In this document: positions 12,721 to 24,345 of the stretch, piece by piece
Layout of the letters: every line of letters begins with the position of its first letter
How positions within the stretch are numbered: the first letter of the stretch is position 1
From: Henricia sp. BOLD:AAB3569
Taxonomy: Eukaryota > Echinodermata > Asteroidea > Spinulosida > Echinasteridae
Length of the DNA stretch: 64,000 nt
Assembly: GCA_037783545.1 (NCBI GenBank)
Contig: JBBELK010000380.1
Span: forward strand, 62,001 to 126,000
Direction of reading: 5' to 3'
Position numbers and translations under genes: made by a program
The notes under the pieces: generated by a model
What the model saw: the letters and a program-made list of their open reading frames with translations, nothing else
The model's database searches: none
Told to the model about the DNA's origin: nothing

Positions 12721-14279
12721 ATAAAAAAAATAAAAAAAATAAATACAAAATTAATACGACGTACCTTGCTTATCGTTGCAGGTGTTTTCTAGTTAGTATA
12801 TTTTTGCAGGCACTGCATAATGGTTTCTGCCTGCTTGATGATTCCTGACCGCCATGGCGATCCCCGTCTTCTGTAGGCACTTGTAAATGTCCTTTGCGTA
12901 GCTGCACTGCAATTCTTTCAGCAGCTGCAAAGAAAATATCAAAAAGAAAACATTACTCACAGAAACTAAAAAATTAATGTGGATTTTTTACTAACATAAC
13001 AAGTAACATGGCCCATTTATCACAGTTTTTATAACGACAAACATGCATTTAAAAAAAAACTAATACTAACTAAAATTAGAGCAGGCCTAAAAAAACAACA
13101 AATAATGAAGCCTATGACCTATCCAAACATAACCGTAACAGGCCCAGGTACGGTAGTATTATAAAATTGACAAGTTAGTGAAGTGGTACCGGTAAATTTG
13201 TATGGCCTAGTAGTAATATACGGCACATGTACTGTAGGCCTCCCTATGTTTTTACAACTCAGTGACGAGCACTTCCCACGAGCAGTACAGCATTTTCATT
13301 TTATAATGTACATGGTGAACAATGTCAATCAATGACAATGTACATTTAGACCTAGCAAATCCTAGGGCCTAGTAGTAGTAGTACATGCAGACATGCACGA
13401 CATGTACAATCAGAAATGTAGACCTACATGTATACGTACGTATACTTTACACAACATATACTTACTAGTCCTCTACACTATCATACCATGCCATACACAT
13501 GTACACGCTAGGGCTATGTACTATAGGCATAGGCCTACATGTAGTTCGCCATGCACAACTCGACCACGTCGATCGGCCGTGCATATGTGCAGACATGAAC
13601 CACTGACTGAACACAATAACTGGTTAGCAATAAACAATAAAAGTGGCAATAAAAGCCCACATGAAGATGCAAATACAACACTCACCTTTTAACAATTTTT
13701 CTCTTGCTCGAATTTTGAAGTCTGGACGATCGTAGAAAAGTGCAAACACACGGGATCAGGCTACGTGCGTGATATATGGCACTCGATGTGACACGTACAC
13801 ACGTTGGCGGTTAATTTAGTCTGGCCCCCCGGCCGAAAAACGTAATATTTTAGATTGGACTGGCGTGGCACCAGACTTGGTTTAAGCGGGAATTTCATAA
13901 AATCACAGGAACGACAGATTGATTTCGCAATTCTGAATTCTCTAAAAATTATGCATGAATTGAGTATTTGTTTATACAAATTTGCGAAAATATCTATACA
14001 TTTTACACTGCATGTGCCCAAAATAATAAATTACTTACAAAATAATTTACGTAATTTTCACATGTTTTCACCGTCAAAAGCTGTATGCCGTATAATAGCC
14101 TTTTTATAAGTCGTTTCGGTACACGTTGTCGTACAGATGCACTTAATTTCTCGGGTTTTCGTTGTTATCCATTAAATATTGACTTTATTTCCATCGGTTC
14201 ATTAAACGATGGTAATTTAGATATGAAACAGTCACGGTATTTTGTACTATTCATTGCAAAATAAGCTGGAAAGTGTCGT
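12721..14279. other. Gene-free interior of the CACTG element
   Basis: AT-rich with many TACATGTA/TAGGCCTA words. No recognised coding region or RNA. Confidence 0.55.
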
Positions 14280-14660
14280 AAAACAATTTTTGAAACGAAT
14301 AATTTGAAAAAATCTAAGAAAAAAATCAAGAAATATTTTGTTATAAGAAAATATTTTCTAGTTTTCCATGCAGCCAGTACATTTCAAGAAAAAAAATCTT
14401 ATGCCCTAGAAAAGTTCTTAGTTTCTTAAAAAAATCTTGAAACAAGAATATTTTAAGAAAAATCTAAGAAAAAAATCAAGAAATATTTTCTTATAAGAAA
14501 ATATTTTCGAGTTTTCCATGCAGCCAGTACATTTCAAGAAAAAAAATCTTATGCCCTAGAAAAATTTTCTTTGTTTCTTAAAAAAATCTTGAAACAAGAA
14601 TATTTTAAGAAAAATCTAAGAAAATTTCAAGAAATATTTTCTTATAAGAAAATATTTTTT
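14280..14660. repeat. Right subterminal repeat array of the CACTG element
   Basis: Two near-identical direct copies of a roughly 150-bp block (starting about 14308 and 14460), each containing CCATGCAGCCAGTACATTTC and AAGAAAATATTTT words, mirror the A/T-run array of the left end. Confidence 0.75.
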
Positions 14661-14668
14661 GCAGTGCA

Positions 14669-14802
14669 TCGTTTCCATGCGGCGGAATATTTCTTGGTTG
14701 TAGACGGTGCTTTGGCAGATAAAAGCAGGTGTGGCAACGATGTTTGAGCGAGCTTACGTAACTCGTTATCAGGGAGGGAGTTGGTGAATTCGGCCCAATA
14801 AG
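14669..14802 (-). pseudogene. Tyrosine recombinase, N-terminal exon fragment
   Basis: About 44 codons encode the start of the core-binding (SAM-like) domain, including the SAKAPSTTKKYSAAWKR stretch typical of this recombinase family. The frame runs directly into the CACTG element at 14666 and resumes in the catalytic part at 9422. The 5' boundary coincides with a good splice acceptor on the minus strand (T-rich tract then TTTACAG, 14803-14820), so the gene probably had at least one upstream exon, which I cannot identify. TSD copy CA lies at 14667-14668. Confidence 0.7.
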
Positions 14803-15262
14803 CTGTAAAGAAAAAAGAAACACGAAACGCAAGAATCTGCGTATGGCAAAATTGCAACAAGGTATAAAAAACCTTACATATACAACAAATCTAACCATTG
14901 TTTCGAAAAAGGAAACATTCCGTGCAAAAAAGCTTATTACCCGGCACCCGACATCAGTCTGGCTTGCGCCAGCGCTCGGTGGCCACGAAAAACCCCCAAT
15001 CATTCTCTGGGGGAAACGTGGGCGCGACCTGGATGTCGAGTGAGGGCGCGCTCCCTTGCTCCGAGTAATACCCAGGGGATAGGGTGGGAATATGGGAAAG
15101 TGAGGTGTGAATGCTCTACCGAGAGTGAAAGATTTTGTTAACAAAACGCTTTATATAAGGCTCGCAACAGAATGCGTTACGTAATGTGTGCGCGCTCGAA
15201 TGAGCGCTCACACCTGTCGTCCGATAACGAACAGAAAAATAACTTCATGTAGGTTAGCCTTA
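14803..15262. other. Gene-free stretch upstream of the recombinase exon
   Basis: Contains the presumed intron/5' region of the recombinase gene on the minus strand. No further exon is recognised; a GC-richer segment lies at 14940-15080. Confidence 0.4.
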
Positions 15263-15763
15263 TACGTATCTGGCGGCCATCTTGAAAAGAGCGCCACCAT
15301 TCGACTTGTTGGACAGTGAAAGGGAACACTTTGGCTGCTCGCGGCGTACACGTACGTGCGATTGTATTGTCATCACAAATATTAGGTAGGTTTATTGCCA
15401 GATTTTGCAATTTATGCTCATTGTGCATGCCTTTAGTGGCAATTTTTGAGTTTGTACGGTAATATAGAAGGAGTAAAAGCAAATTTTATCCACTCATTTT
15501 TTGTAATTTAGACAGAAACATGGATCAAGCAAATACAGTTGATTGCCCGCTTCCGAAAACGAAAATTGTCCGAGGCGCCCGGCCGCACAAAAACCTACTT
15601 TTATGGAAAGGTAATCAGCCAGAAATATCCGGAATTTATTCAGCTATCCAAGACACTAAACATTTTTATAACAATCGGTTGGAAAAAAATGCTTCCGAGC
15701 AATTTTTAGAGGTAGGGAGATTGCCTGGTTTCGCAAAGGTTTGCCGGTTCGGCAAATAGCGTC
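15263..15763 (+). repeat. Inverted repeat pair, copy 1, with short ORF
   Basis: This segment is found again in reverse at about 16955-17412 with small differences. It carries a 79-codon ATG frame at 15520-15759 beginning MDQANTVDCP, preceded by GGCGGCCATCTTG (a YY1-type promoter motif) near 15270. The same frame in the inverted copy diverges after about 57 codons through an indel. The protein is not recognised. It could be a 5' exon plus promoter of a host or element gene that has been inverted-duplicated, or the ends of a long-TIR element with about 1.2 kb between arms. Confidence 0.7.
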
Positions 15764-16954
15764 TTAGCATATATATAGAAAGTCTTGTAAGTTGCACACG
15801 ACAACACGTGTGTGACCTGAATGATGAAGCATACAATTTGCTATTATATTAAGCTTTTTATTATTTTATTTTTTCAGATTCCAGTTGTGTAGACCGACAG
15901 CATAGCTACTTCTAATGGAGAGATAAACATTATTACCCTTAAGACGAGTTGGTTTGATTAAAGAATTTCATACAACATATATTACGGTCAAAGAATAAAC
16001 AATCCGTCAATAGAAAAACTAGACAATGTTCCTCCAACGTGTGCTTTTAAATTTATTTCAGAGTGCTGTTATATACATGTGTCGGAACATTTTAAAACTT
16101 TCAACAGCTACAAGACACATATTACATTCCATTTATACTGTTGGTGACCGTTTCTTGATTTATAAATTATGTTAATGCGTCTCTTTATCTTAAATCAAAC
16201 ATTTTACATAGTTCGACATAATACACGGTACTAATATGATACTCTACGCTTTGTTTTCATGCATCGTTCATTGTTGCAGCGTGCATTTGTTTCTATTTTT
16301 CTTTTGTTATAGCCAGAGGTAAATTGTTTTTTTTGTTCTTGTTATCCCCAAAACAAAACAATTTTCAGTTCATCCAATTGGCCTTTTGAGTGTTACATTT
16401 GCATAGCCTCCACATAGCAACAACATTTTTGTCTGGTGAAGTAGATAATTAGTGTACATGACTACATGTATAAAAATGTATTCATGTAAAACATGCAAAT
16501 GGCTAATTCAGCATCTTCCCCATGTTTTGGGAGTGAAAATTTCCACTGATAATATCTCTAAAAATGCAGGAAAGCAGTTGCACCAAATCCTGATGATGTT
16601 CGGTATTCCTCTGCAAGGATGGTCTAGAATAAAACAGAGATAAAGCATGGATGAAGTACAAGTTTAGGCTACATGACTTGCTAAAAATAACCAGCATTAT
16701 AGTTGTTAAAATCCCTGTATTTCGGAAACCCCAAAGTCGCCACCAAATCTGAATCTGATAGATATTTAGTTGACATCACATCAACTTGTTGGTTAAGTAT
16801 TTTTTTACAAAAATGATACAAAAGCAAATTAAGTTTCAGGAAAATCCAGAGGAATCACATCCCGGCAAAATGCACGAGTTTGAAATGAAGCAATGACCAT
16901 TCTGAGCTACCGTGACACGCGCGCGAGCGGCAATACAAGACTTTCCAATTGGCG
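15764..16954. other. Spacer between inverted copies
   Basis: About 1.2 kb of AT-rich DNA with no recognised gene. It would be the interior if the two flanking copies are terminal inverted repeats. Confidence 0.5.
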
Positions 16955-17412
16955 CTATTTGCGGAACCGGCAAACTTTTGCGAAACCGGGAAATCTTCCC
17001 ACCTCTAAAAATTGCTCGGAAGCATTTTTTCCAACCGATTGTTATAAAAATGTTTAGTGTCTTGGATAGCTGAATAAATTCCGGATATTTCTGGCTGATT
17101 ACCTTTCCATAAAAGTAGGTTTTTGTGCGGCCGGGCGCCTCGGACAATTTTCGTTTGCGGAACCGGGCAATCAACTGTATTTGCTTGATCCATGTTTCTG
17201 TCTAAATTACAAAAAATGAGTCGATAAAATTTACTTTTACTCCTTCTATAATATTACCGTACAAATCTGGCAATAAACCTACCTAATATTTGTGATGACA
17301 ATACAATCGCACGTACGTGTACGCCGCGAGCAGCCAAAGTGTTCCCTTTCACTGTCTCCAACAAGTCGAATGGTGGCGCTCTTTTCAAGATGGCCGCCAG
17401 ATACGTATTAGG
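16955..17412 (-). repeat. Inverted repeat pair, copy 2
   Basis: Reverse-complement copy of 15263-15763. The MDQANTVDCP frame runs 17193 down to 17005 and is cut short by an indel in an A-run (LEKN in copy 1 versus LEKM in copy 2). The GGCCGCCAGATACGTATTAGG end corresponds to copy 1 near 15260. Confidence 0.7.
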
Positions 17413-18259
17413 CTTAATTACTCGCCACCTTGCTGCTTGCATCGTCAGCTTTATTAGTCAGTGATAGAGCAAAAAATGTTCACACTGACAAATTGCTAAA
17501 ACTATCAAGAAGCTGTTCAAAACTTTGAATATTGATTTTCAAAAATACTCTTACGAGTTTACGACCACGTTTCAGTGAACAAGAATGCTGTGTGTGCATG
17601 GTGTACGTATGCCCTGGTGACCACAGGTCCACTGGTACATAAAGCAGTGCAGTACATCACAATTTGGGATTTAATACAAACTTAATGTTTTCCTCCCATG
17701 GATGTTATTTTGGGGAAGTATTTCATATGATTGTTAGGTTACCCCGGTAGTAAAAATCCATTTTTGTGAAAAAAATTTGTGACACTCCTAGCTTTAATGG
17801 AGGTCAAGCAATGCACATTTTCTGGACGGGTTACTGTGTGCATGGCATGAATGCGGTTCTAAATTACCCCTGTTACACACCGCGTGGTGCAGGTCTGAGC
17901 GTATTTAAGCTTAACTGTGGGATTCATTTCGTAAGGTAAACTTCTGCGAAGTACTGTATACATAACAAAATGAATCCGGCTCATTCAGTATAAAAATTAC
18001 CAAAAAAAAAAAACCAAATCGAGATTAAGCTTATAACATAATTGTGCCAAGCATCTGGTCTGCATTGAACCATGGAGGAAGGTATTTTACCTTCCACCAT
18101 GAATGAACATGATACACTTCCTCCATGAATGAACATGGCATTACTGTTTCATGGCACATACACTACATGAAATAGACTCGGCTGCTAATCCTGTGGTCAG
18201 GTGGTAAGCCAGTGGCTGTTTATTTAGTTCATTCATGGTTCACTGCATCGTTCACTGAA
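17413..18259. other. Gene-free stretch
   Basis: No coding region is recognised. Short direct repeats of TTCCTCCATGAATGAACATG lie at about 18090-18140. Confidence 0.5.
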
Positions 18260-19315
18260 TTCCATATCCGACCACTATAAACGTCTTTATTTTGTATTAA
18301 ATGAAAAATAAACAATGCATGTTAGAACAAGTTTGATGATAAAAATGAGAAATAAAATTATGACATGTCTGATTTTAGGCCCCCAGCCTGGATTTCCATT
18401 CATAAAACCACGTAAAATGTTAGTTTGGTTGTAAAAACCATGGTGTAAAAACTAAGAGAGAAATGTTCATGATTTTTACATTTTTCCCACTTCTGTCCAA
18501 CATTGTCCAAAGAAATGTTCGTCAACATTGTCTGATTCATTAGTTCAATATTTCACTTCAAGTGCAGAAATAATTTGAATTTTTAGGTTGAATTCCATAT
18601 CCGACCACTATAAACGTCTTTATTTTGTATTAAATGAAAAATAAACAATGCATGTTAGAACAAGTTTGATGATAAAAATGAGAAATAAAATTATGACATG
18701 TCTGATTTTAGGCCCCCATATGCAGCCTGGATTTCCATTGTTATATAAAACCATGTAAAATGTTAGTTTGGTTGTAAAAACCATGGTGTAAAAACTAAGA
18801 GAGATAAATTTTCATGATTTTTATATTTTTTTCCCACTGTTGTCCAACATTGTCCAATGTTTTGGCCGTGGCATTGGGTCTTATAATCTACACGGACAGG
18901 CACCCCCAGCCGGGGACAGGAAGTCACCGGGCTGAGCTGGGCGCGCACTCGTACCGAGAAATGCCGCTTCTCGGCAGGCCATGCACCACAGTCACTGCAC
19001 GAAAACGGCCCGATATCATTTTCGCGCGGCACGGTGAATCACTGCACACGTACAAATGTACACGGCAAGTTACCATCCCACATAACCTATTTATGGAGGC
19101 ATCGCTTTCTCTTCTACGCAGGCGCCCATAATTTTTGACCTTGCTGTTTAATTATTCATGTACTTCCATAAAGGTTATCGAACTTTTTTCTTACGGAGTA
19201 ATCAAGACCGAGTTTTCGAGTTCACGTTGTGAGTTTAGGTACGCCCTCTGGCGGCTAAAATGAAAAATGTGGGGATTGCGAACTCTAACAGTAAATTCGG
19301 TCTTGCATCAAGACT
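18260..19315 (+). repeat. Diverged copies of the palindrome-arm family
   Basis: A partial copy at about 18260-18530 and a longer one at about 18538-19315 both start with CATATCCGACCACTATAAACG. The longer copy corresponds to the palindrome spacer (reversed) plus right arm 3504-4185, with scattered substitutions. It ends abruptly at about 19315, where transposase sequence begins. Confidence 0.8.
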
Positions 19316-20030
19316 ACGCTCACACTCGCATGAAGTCACATGCAACGTACATCCTATCTTCAGTAGAACGAAGATGTTGGGAAACATCGTTTCATCACAG
19401 ATTTTCAGAGCCTGTGCAAGGGAGTTCGGTTTGTCTGCCACATTAGTAAACTTATGCTTCCAGCGATCAAGTTCAGTGGACACAAGATGAGGCGCCGGAA
19501 AATCATCTTCGTACATGTCCACAACCTCCGAGATGTCGATGTTTTCTCCCAGTAGAGTAGGAACGAGACCCAGCAATTTACTGGCGGTTGTCTGCAGCCC
19601 GGAAAACTGAGCCTCAAGTTCAGTAACAATATGGTCTGTGAACGGAATCAACAGGTTTCTCGCTTGTAGTATTCATCCACGCTCGCGGCTGGTGTATTGC
19701 CTCTGTGTATTTGCCGCGCGTTGATGCGCGGCATGGAGGGTACCACATCCACCTTTTCTGCCATCTGCACGGACCTCGTGAACATGTCTTTCATAACATC
19801 GTCCATGGTGTTTTTCCTCATCCGAAAATAGTCTGTGACCTCTTGGACCATTTTATGGGCTTTGAAGATTTCCAACGCCGATTTCTGCAACTTCACGGTG
19901 ATGCCTTCCAGATGAGCGAGGGAATAGTAGACAACGTTGAACGTCATTATGAACCCGAACGAGGTAATGGATGCAAGGATGGACACGGCGTCTTGTTTTG
20001 ACTTTGTACATGGACACGGTCTGGATCGGG
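19316..20030 (-). pseudogene. hAT-type (ZMYM1/DUF4371-like) transposase, C-terminal half
   Basis: On the minus strand, two frames together encode the C-terminal half of an hAT-superfamily transposase: the segment with SITSFGFIMTFNVVYYSL and GITVKLQKS, then, after a one-base frameshift near 19660, the segment with HVTSCECER, the start of the hAT dimerisation signature. It is truncated at 19316 by palindrome-family repeat sequence. Its N-terminal half is found just upstream but in the opposite orientation (20370-21839), so an inversion with loss of the middle part has broken the gene. Such proteins cut and paste hAT elements and are repeatedly domesticated in animals as ZMYM genes. Confidence 0.75.
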
Positions 20031-20369
20031 CTAACACACATACGTCCATCGTTCGATGCATTATTCAAAAAGAGGGCGCCTTTTCAAGCACAAGTAAGTT
20101 TTTTGCGTCTTTGGCAAAGACTATACATGTCGTGCATTTATTAAAAAGGAGGGCGCCCTTTCGAGCACGTAATTATGTTGTGTTGGGAAAACAACATGAC
20201 ACTGCTTCACTGGTTGTCGTCGCCGCGCTGTTTTGTAGTTAATCAAAGCAAATGACCGCAGTAACTCTATACGGTTTCAAAACCCACTGTTTATATTATT
20301 TCTAATTCCGACGGAATATGGGACGCTCGGAGCAGAGGAAACGTGACCGCAAACGCGCAGCGGAAAGTA
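20031..20369. other. Region between divergent hAT halves
   Basis: Contains two copies of an AGGGCGCC(C)TTTC motif near 20070 and 20150. A short ATG frame at 20318 (MGRSEQRKRDRKRAA) lies in another phase just before the main frame and may be the original N-terminus shifted by an indel. Confidence 0.4.
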
Positions 20370-21839
20370 ATGGTTTCAACCAATGACGGATACTTCAAGC
20401 GAAAATGTGGTGCTAATAACGACGCTCTGGAGACTGCTTCCGACCAGGCTGACGGACGTCATGTGGCCAACCAGAACACTGAGGGTACGGTGGTAACCCC
20501 GAACACCGATGAACCTGAGCCGCCACCTCCTGCTTCTACCGCTCAACATACCCATCCGGCGAATGAGGTCGAGGAAAGTGGCGAATTGATAACGGATGTT
20601 GGTAGTATGCACCCCGCGTCGGAAAACTATGATAACATACCTCATGAAAATGTACAAACTTTTCTCAAAAACATTCGCAATCTAACCCGCGAACAAAAAT
20701 ACCACCTGCTGAAGCACCATGCGCGCATGCCACATGACTACGTGTTTCCGTCGCGGTATATCGCCGGATGCAACAGAAGATTTAATAACGATTGGATCGA
20801 TGACTTTCCTTGGATTGTCTATTCTAAAGCAACCGACGGCGCATTCTGTCTCCCATGTGCCCTGTTTGTGGAGGAGAAGAGGGAACACCTAGGTCTGCTA
20901 GTCAATAAGCCGTTCCGAAAATGGAGTAAAAAGAAGGACACGATCAACCCGCATGCGGAATGTCTGTACCATACTCTTGCCATGCAAGTTGCGGACGGTC
21001 TGATCCACAGCATCGAAACCCCCCAATCAACAATTCCAGCACTCAGCGACTCTCGTGTCAAAGAAAACATTGGCAGAAACAGACACATAGTGAAATGTGT
21101 CGCCGAAGCTGTGCTGTGGTGCAGCAGACAATGCATCGCGTTACGCGGGGACAAGGAAGACCTCAAGAGCGGCGGAAATCCCGGCAATTTCCTTGCCCTC
21201 ATGAAACTGATGGCAAACCACGATCCAATATTGAGAGCACACTTAGATTCACCAATCCTCAAGAACGCAACGTATGTGTCCCCGAAAATTCAAAATGAGG
21301 TGATTAATATAATGGGCGAGGACATGATCCTCGCGCAGATAGTCATGATCAGTGAGGTAAATTCGGCAGTTTACTATAGTGTGTTAGCTGACGAGACCAC
21401 CTCGCATAACAAAGAACAACTGTCGCTCTGTATCCGGTTTGTGGACAAACGTAAGGATATAAGAGAGGGATTTGTGAGGTTCTCTGGACTACACCAAACC
21501 ACTGGCTATCACATTGCCCAAGAAATTAAATCTGTTCTCGCGGAGATAGGACTCGACATCAGCAACATGCGAGGTCAGGGCTATGACGGAGCGGCTGCAA
21601 TGTCGAGTGAACGTATCGGCGTGCAAAAGTTAATCCGTGATGACGCCCCCAAGGCAGTGTACATGCACTGCAATGGTCACTGCCTGAACTTGGTAATTGG
21701 ACATGCCTGTTCAAATACGGACGTGCGCAATATGATATACAAACTCAAGGCCGTGTGCCTGTATTTTAAGTACAGTCCTAAGAGACAAGGTTTGTTGGAG
21801 CACATCATAACAAAAAATGCTCCTGCCGTTGTTATTTAA
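20370..21839 (+). pseudogene. hAT-type (ZMYM1/DUF4371-like) transposase, N-terminal half
   Basis: About 489 codons from the first ATG. After a low-complexity N-terminus it shows the TTF-type zinc-finger region (NDWIDDFPWIVYSK then FCLPCALF). The DUF4371/RNase-H-like catalytic region follows, with VLADETTSHNKEQLSL (first acidic residue) and GQGYDGAAAMSS (second), then HCNGHCLNLV. It stops shortly after YSPKRQGLLEH, roughly where the insertion domain should follow, so the catalytic core is incomplete without the inverted C-terminal half. The N-half frame is clean over its whole length, suggesting the rearrangement is not very old. Confidence 0.8.
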
Positions 21840-23130
21840 CACCGAGTACTAATCTTTAATAATATGCTAAGTCCGCTGTGTGCGGAAAACCCCAAACAGG
21901 TCTTTTATTGTGTGTTCACGGTGCTTTTGTTGTTTAAATGGTCAAGATAAACGACAGATATATATTGTCAGAAAAAGATCCCCTACATTTTACTTTTTGT
22001 GAACCATGTTCAAGAAATCAAACGATGAGACACGTATCTGAGATAAAACAGGTTAAGTCTAAAGGCTTTGTTGTACAGTTGTAAGCAGTCAGATAATCAC
22101 AATATATCAAAAGTACAGCGAGCAGTTGCATAAATCACTGCAAGTGCTTTCTCACAAAAGTTAGACTGACATATGTTGTCTTTAAAAAGTCAGTTTGTTG
22201 AAAGTTTCGTGACTTAACCGTGAATATAAGCGTAGGAGTAATCTTTTCTCAGCGAGCAAAAACCTGCTGCATACATGCAACGGTGAAGCCAAAAGGCTTG
22301 CGACTGGGACAAATTGTAGCCCCAAAACACTGTCACCAGACCGTAGTTGTCAAAAGTTATCCAACACAAGAAACTGTTGATACTTGCGGGAAAGATCGGT
22401 GATGATTGCCCGTGTGCAGTGGTGGAGTAAAAACACTTGCAAAACGTCGGTGCAAAAAGATGGCAAAGATCACTTTTTCGATGTTGCTGTACACGTACAA
22501 AGTCCATTTCCCACTCAATGCACTGCATGCAAGACTTGTGCCTACAGTCACTGTGGCCTCGGCGAAAAACAACAACGACGTACCCGGCGCCGAAATGTTG
22601 TGCGGGGTTTCCACATGTAGCTACATGTACATGTACAACGGTTTCGTGCACGAGGCGAGCATCAAAACACGTGTGAAAGTTCTCGAGGAAAGCTCGTCTC
22701 GGGTCCAAAACGGTCAAAATGTCACTCTTTTGATACAATCAGCTCTTTGAAGTGGTACTTACAAAGTTACAATTTCACAAGGAAATCACAGGACGTTCAT
22801 GTTAGGCATGGAACAAGTAAATTCGCCTCAAAAGTTGGTAAATAATTCAGAGGGAAAATTTACTCGCGTGTTGAAAATGTCCCGTTCATGAACCGTTATG
22901 CTTCGCGCGCGCGCTCGTGAAACTGAAACAGGAGAGAATAAACTGGTTTTCTGTCCTACTAGACTGGTTCCCTGTCTAGTAAACAGTTAATATACTTCGA
23001 TAAAATACAGGCATATAAAAATGTTGCCATAATAATAATGATTAAATAATAGGTTGGCTTGAAAAGGCAAATCATTTTGACTGGTTGCTACAATTTGTCA
23101 TATCTGTAGGTGCTGTCATTTTTTGGGAAA
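21840..23130. other. Gene-free stretch
   Basis: AT-rich, no recognised gene; overlapping short frames at 22214-22750 on both strands have no domain. Confidence 0.5.
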
Positions 23131-23131
23131 A

Positions 23132-23328
23132 AAATTAACTGTGCTGTCTTTAGTTGAATTAGTACATGTAGCTATATACATGTATATATGCAACCTGATG
23201 AAGGGGCATATGCCCCGAAAATTTGTTGATTTTCTCTATTTAAACATTTTGCACTTTCACAAAACCTGTATGAAATTGATCATATATATATCTACATGTA
23301 CTAATTCAACTAAAGACAGCGCAGTTGA
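23132..23328. repeat. Small inverted-repeat (MITE-like) element
   Basis: Termini of about 34 bp, containing CTGTCTTTAGTTGAATTAG and its reverse complement, face each other with one mismatch (GTGCTG/GCGCTG) around a short AT-rich interior with TACATGTA words. It is non-coding. Confidence 0.7.
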
Positions 23329-23339
23329 TTGTTGAATCA

Positions 23340-23770
23340 GTTTGTTTTCGAATTGGATTGAAAATTAAATGGTTTCAGTTGGTTCTCGAATTGGATTGAA
23401 ATGGTTTCAGTTGGTTCTCGAAATGGATTGAAATGGTTCAGTTAATTGGTTCTGAAATTGGATTGAAATTCCAATTGGAGGAAAAAATTGACAGGAGGCC
23501 GGAATAACAGACCAATTGAAACCAATTCAGTACCAATTGGAAATTCCAAATGGACGAAAACAATTGGCAGAAGGAATAACAGACCAATTGAAACCATTTC
23601 AGTACCAATTGGAAATACCGATTGGAGGAAAACATTTACAGGAGGAATAACAGACCAATTGAAACCAATTCAGTACCAATTGGAAATACCAAATGGAGGA
23701 AAAAATTGACAGGAGGAATAACAGACCAATTGAAACCAATTCAGTACATTCCAATTTAAAAATAAATTGG
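23340..23770. repeat. Minisatellite of ACCAATTGAAACCAATTCAG type
   Basis: Unit of about 60-100 bp with ACAGACCAATTGAAACCA followed by TCAGTACCAATTGGAAAT and GGAGGAATAAC, repeated at least four times (about 23480-23760). A run of the reverse-oriented GGATTGAAATGGTTTCAG variant lies at 23355-23470. The two orientations facing each other give hairpin potential. Confidence 0.8.
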
Positions 23771-23814
23771 TTTGAATAGGTCGTTTTCAGTAGGGAATGC
23801 TGTCTACACAATCC

Positions 23815-24345
23815 CCATGGTGTTCCCACGTAGTTTAAGAAATTCCCATGGCGTTCCCATGCTGTTCAGAAAATTCCCATGGTGTTCCCATACTGTTCAG
23901 ATGATTCCCATAGTGTCCCCATGCAGTTTAAATAATTCCCATGGTGTTCCCTTACTGTTCAGATAATTCCCATGGTGTCCCCATGCAGTTTAAATAATTC
24001 CCATGCTGTTCAGAAAATCCCCATTGTGTTCCCATGCTGTTTACATAACCCCCATAGTGTTCCCATGCTGTCTGTCCAATTCCCATGGTGTTCCCATGTT
24101 GTCTGTCCAATTCTCTTGGTGTTCCCATGCTGTTAAGAAAATCACCATGGTGTTCCCACCCTGCCCATCAAATTCCCATGGTGTTCCCATGCCGCCCATC
24201 AAATTCCCATGGTATTCCCATGCCGCCCATCACATTCCCATGGTATTCCCATGCCGTCCATCAAATTCCCATGGATTATCCCATGGGGATCCCTTTAACT
24301 TACATGGTGTTTTTGACAACCCAATGGGGAATCCCATGGGAATCA
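23815..24345. repeat. Minisatellite of CCCATGGTGTTCCCATG type
   Basis: About a dozen imperfect tandem units of roughly 38-45 bp, each with AATTCCCATGGTGTTCCCATG followed by a variable linker. Open frames on the plus strand are a by-product of the unit length. Confidence 0.85.

Larger units (their letters stand above)
9425..14666. mobile_element. EnSpm/CACTA-like non-autonomous DNA transposon
   Basis: This 5,242-bp insertion starts CACTGCAAAAA and ends TTTTTTGCAGTG, flanked by a 2-bp CA duplication and splitting a tyrosine-recombinase reading frame. Both ends carry long subterminal arrays of AAGAAAATATTTTCTTA-type words, in my recollection typical of CACTG-ended EnSpm-like elements of animals. 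No transposase frame was recognised inside, so it is probably non-autonomous. The interior holds a tRNA-derived SINE (12543-12720), a hairpin element (11583-11765) and otherwise gene-free AT-rich DNA. On the minus strand the left end resembles an intron acceptor (T-run then GCAG). However, the opposite junction lacks a GT donor, and the duplication fits transposition better than splicing. Confidence 0.75.
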
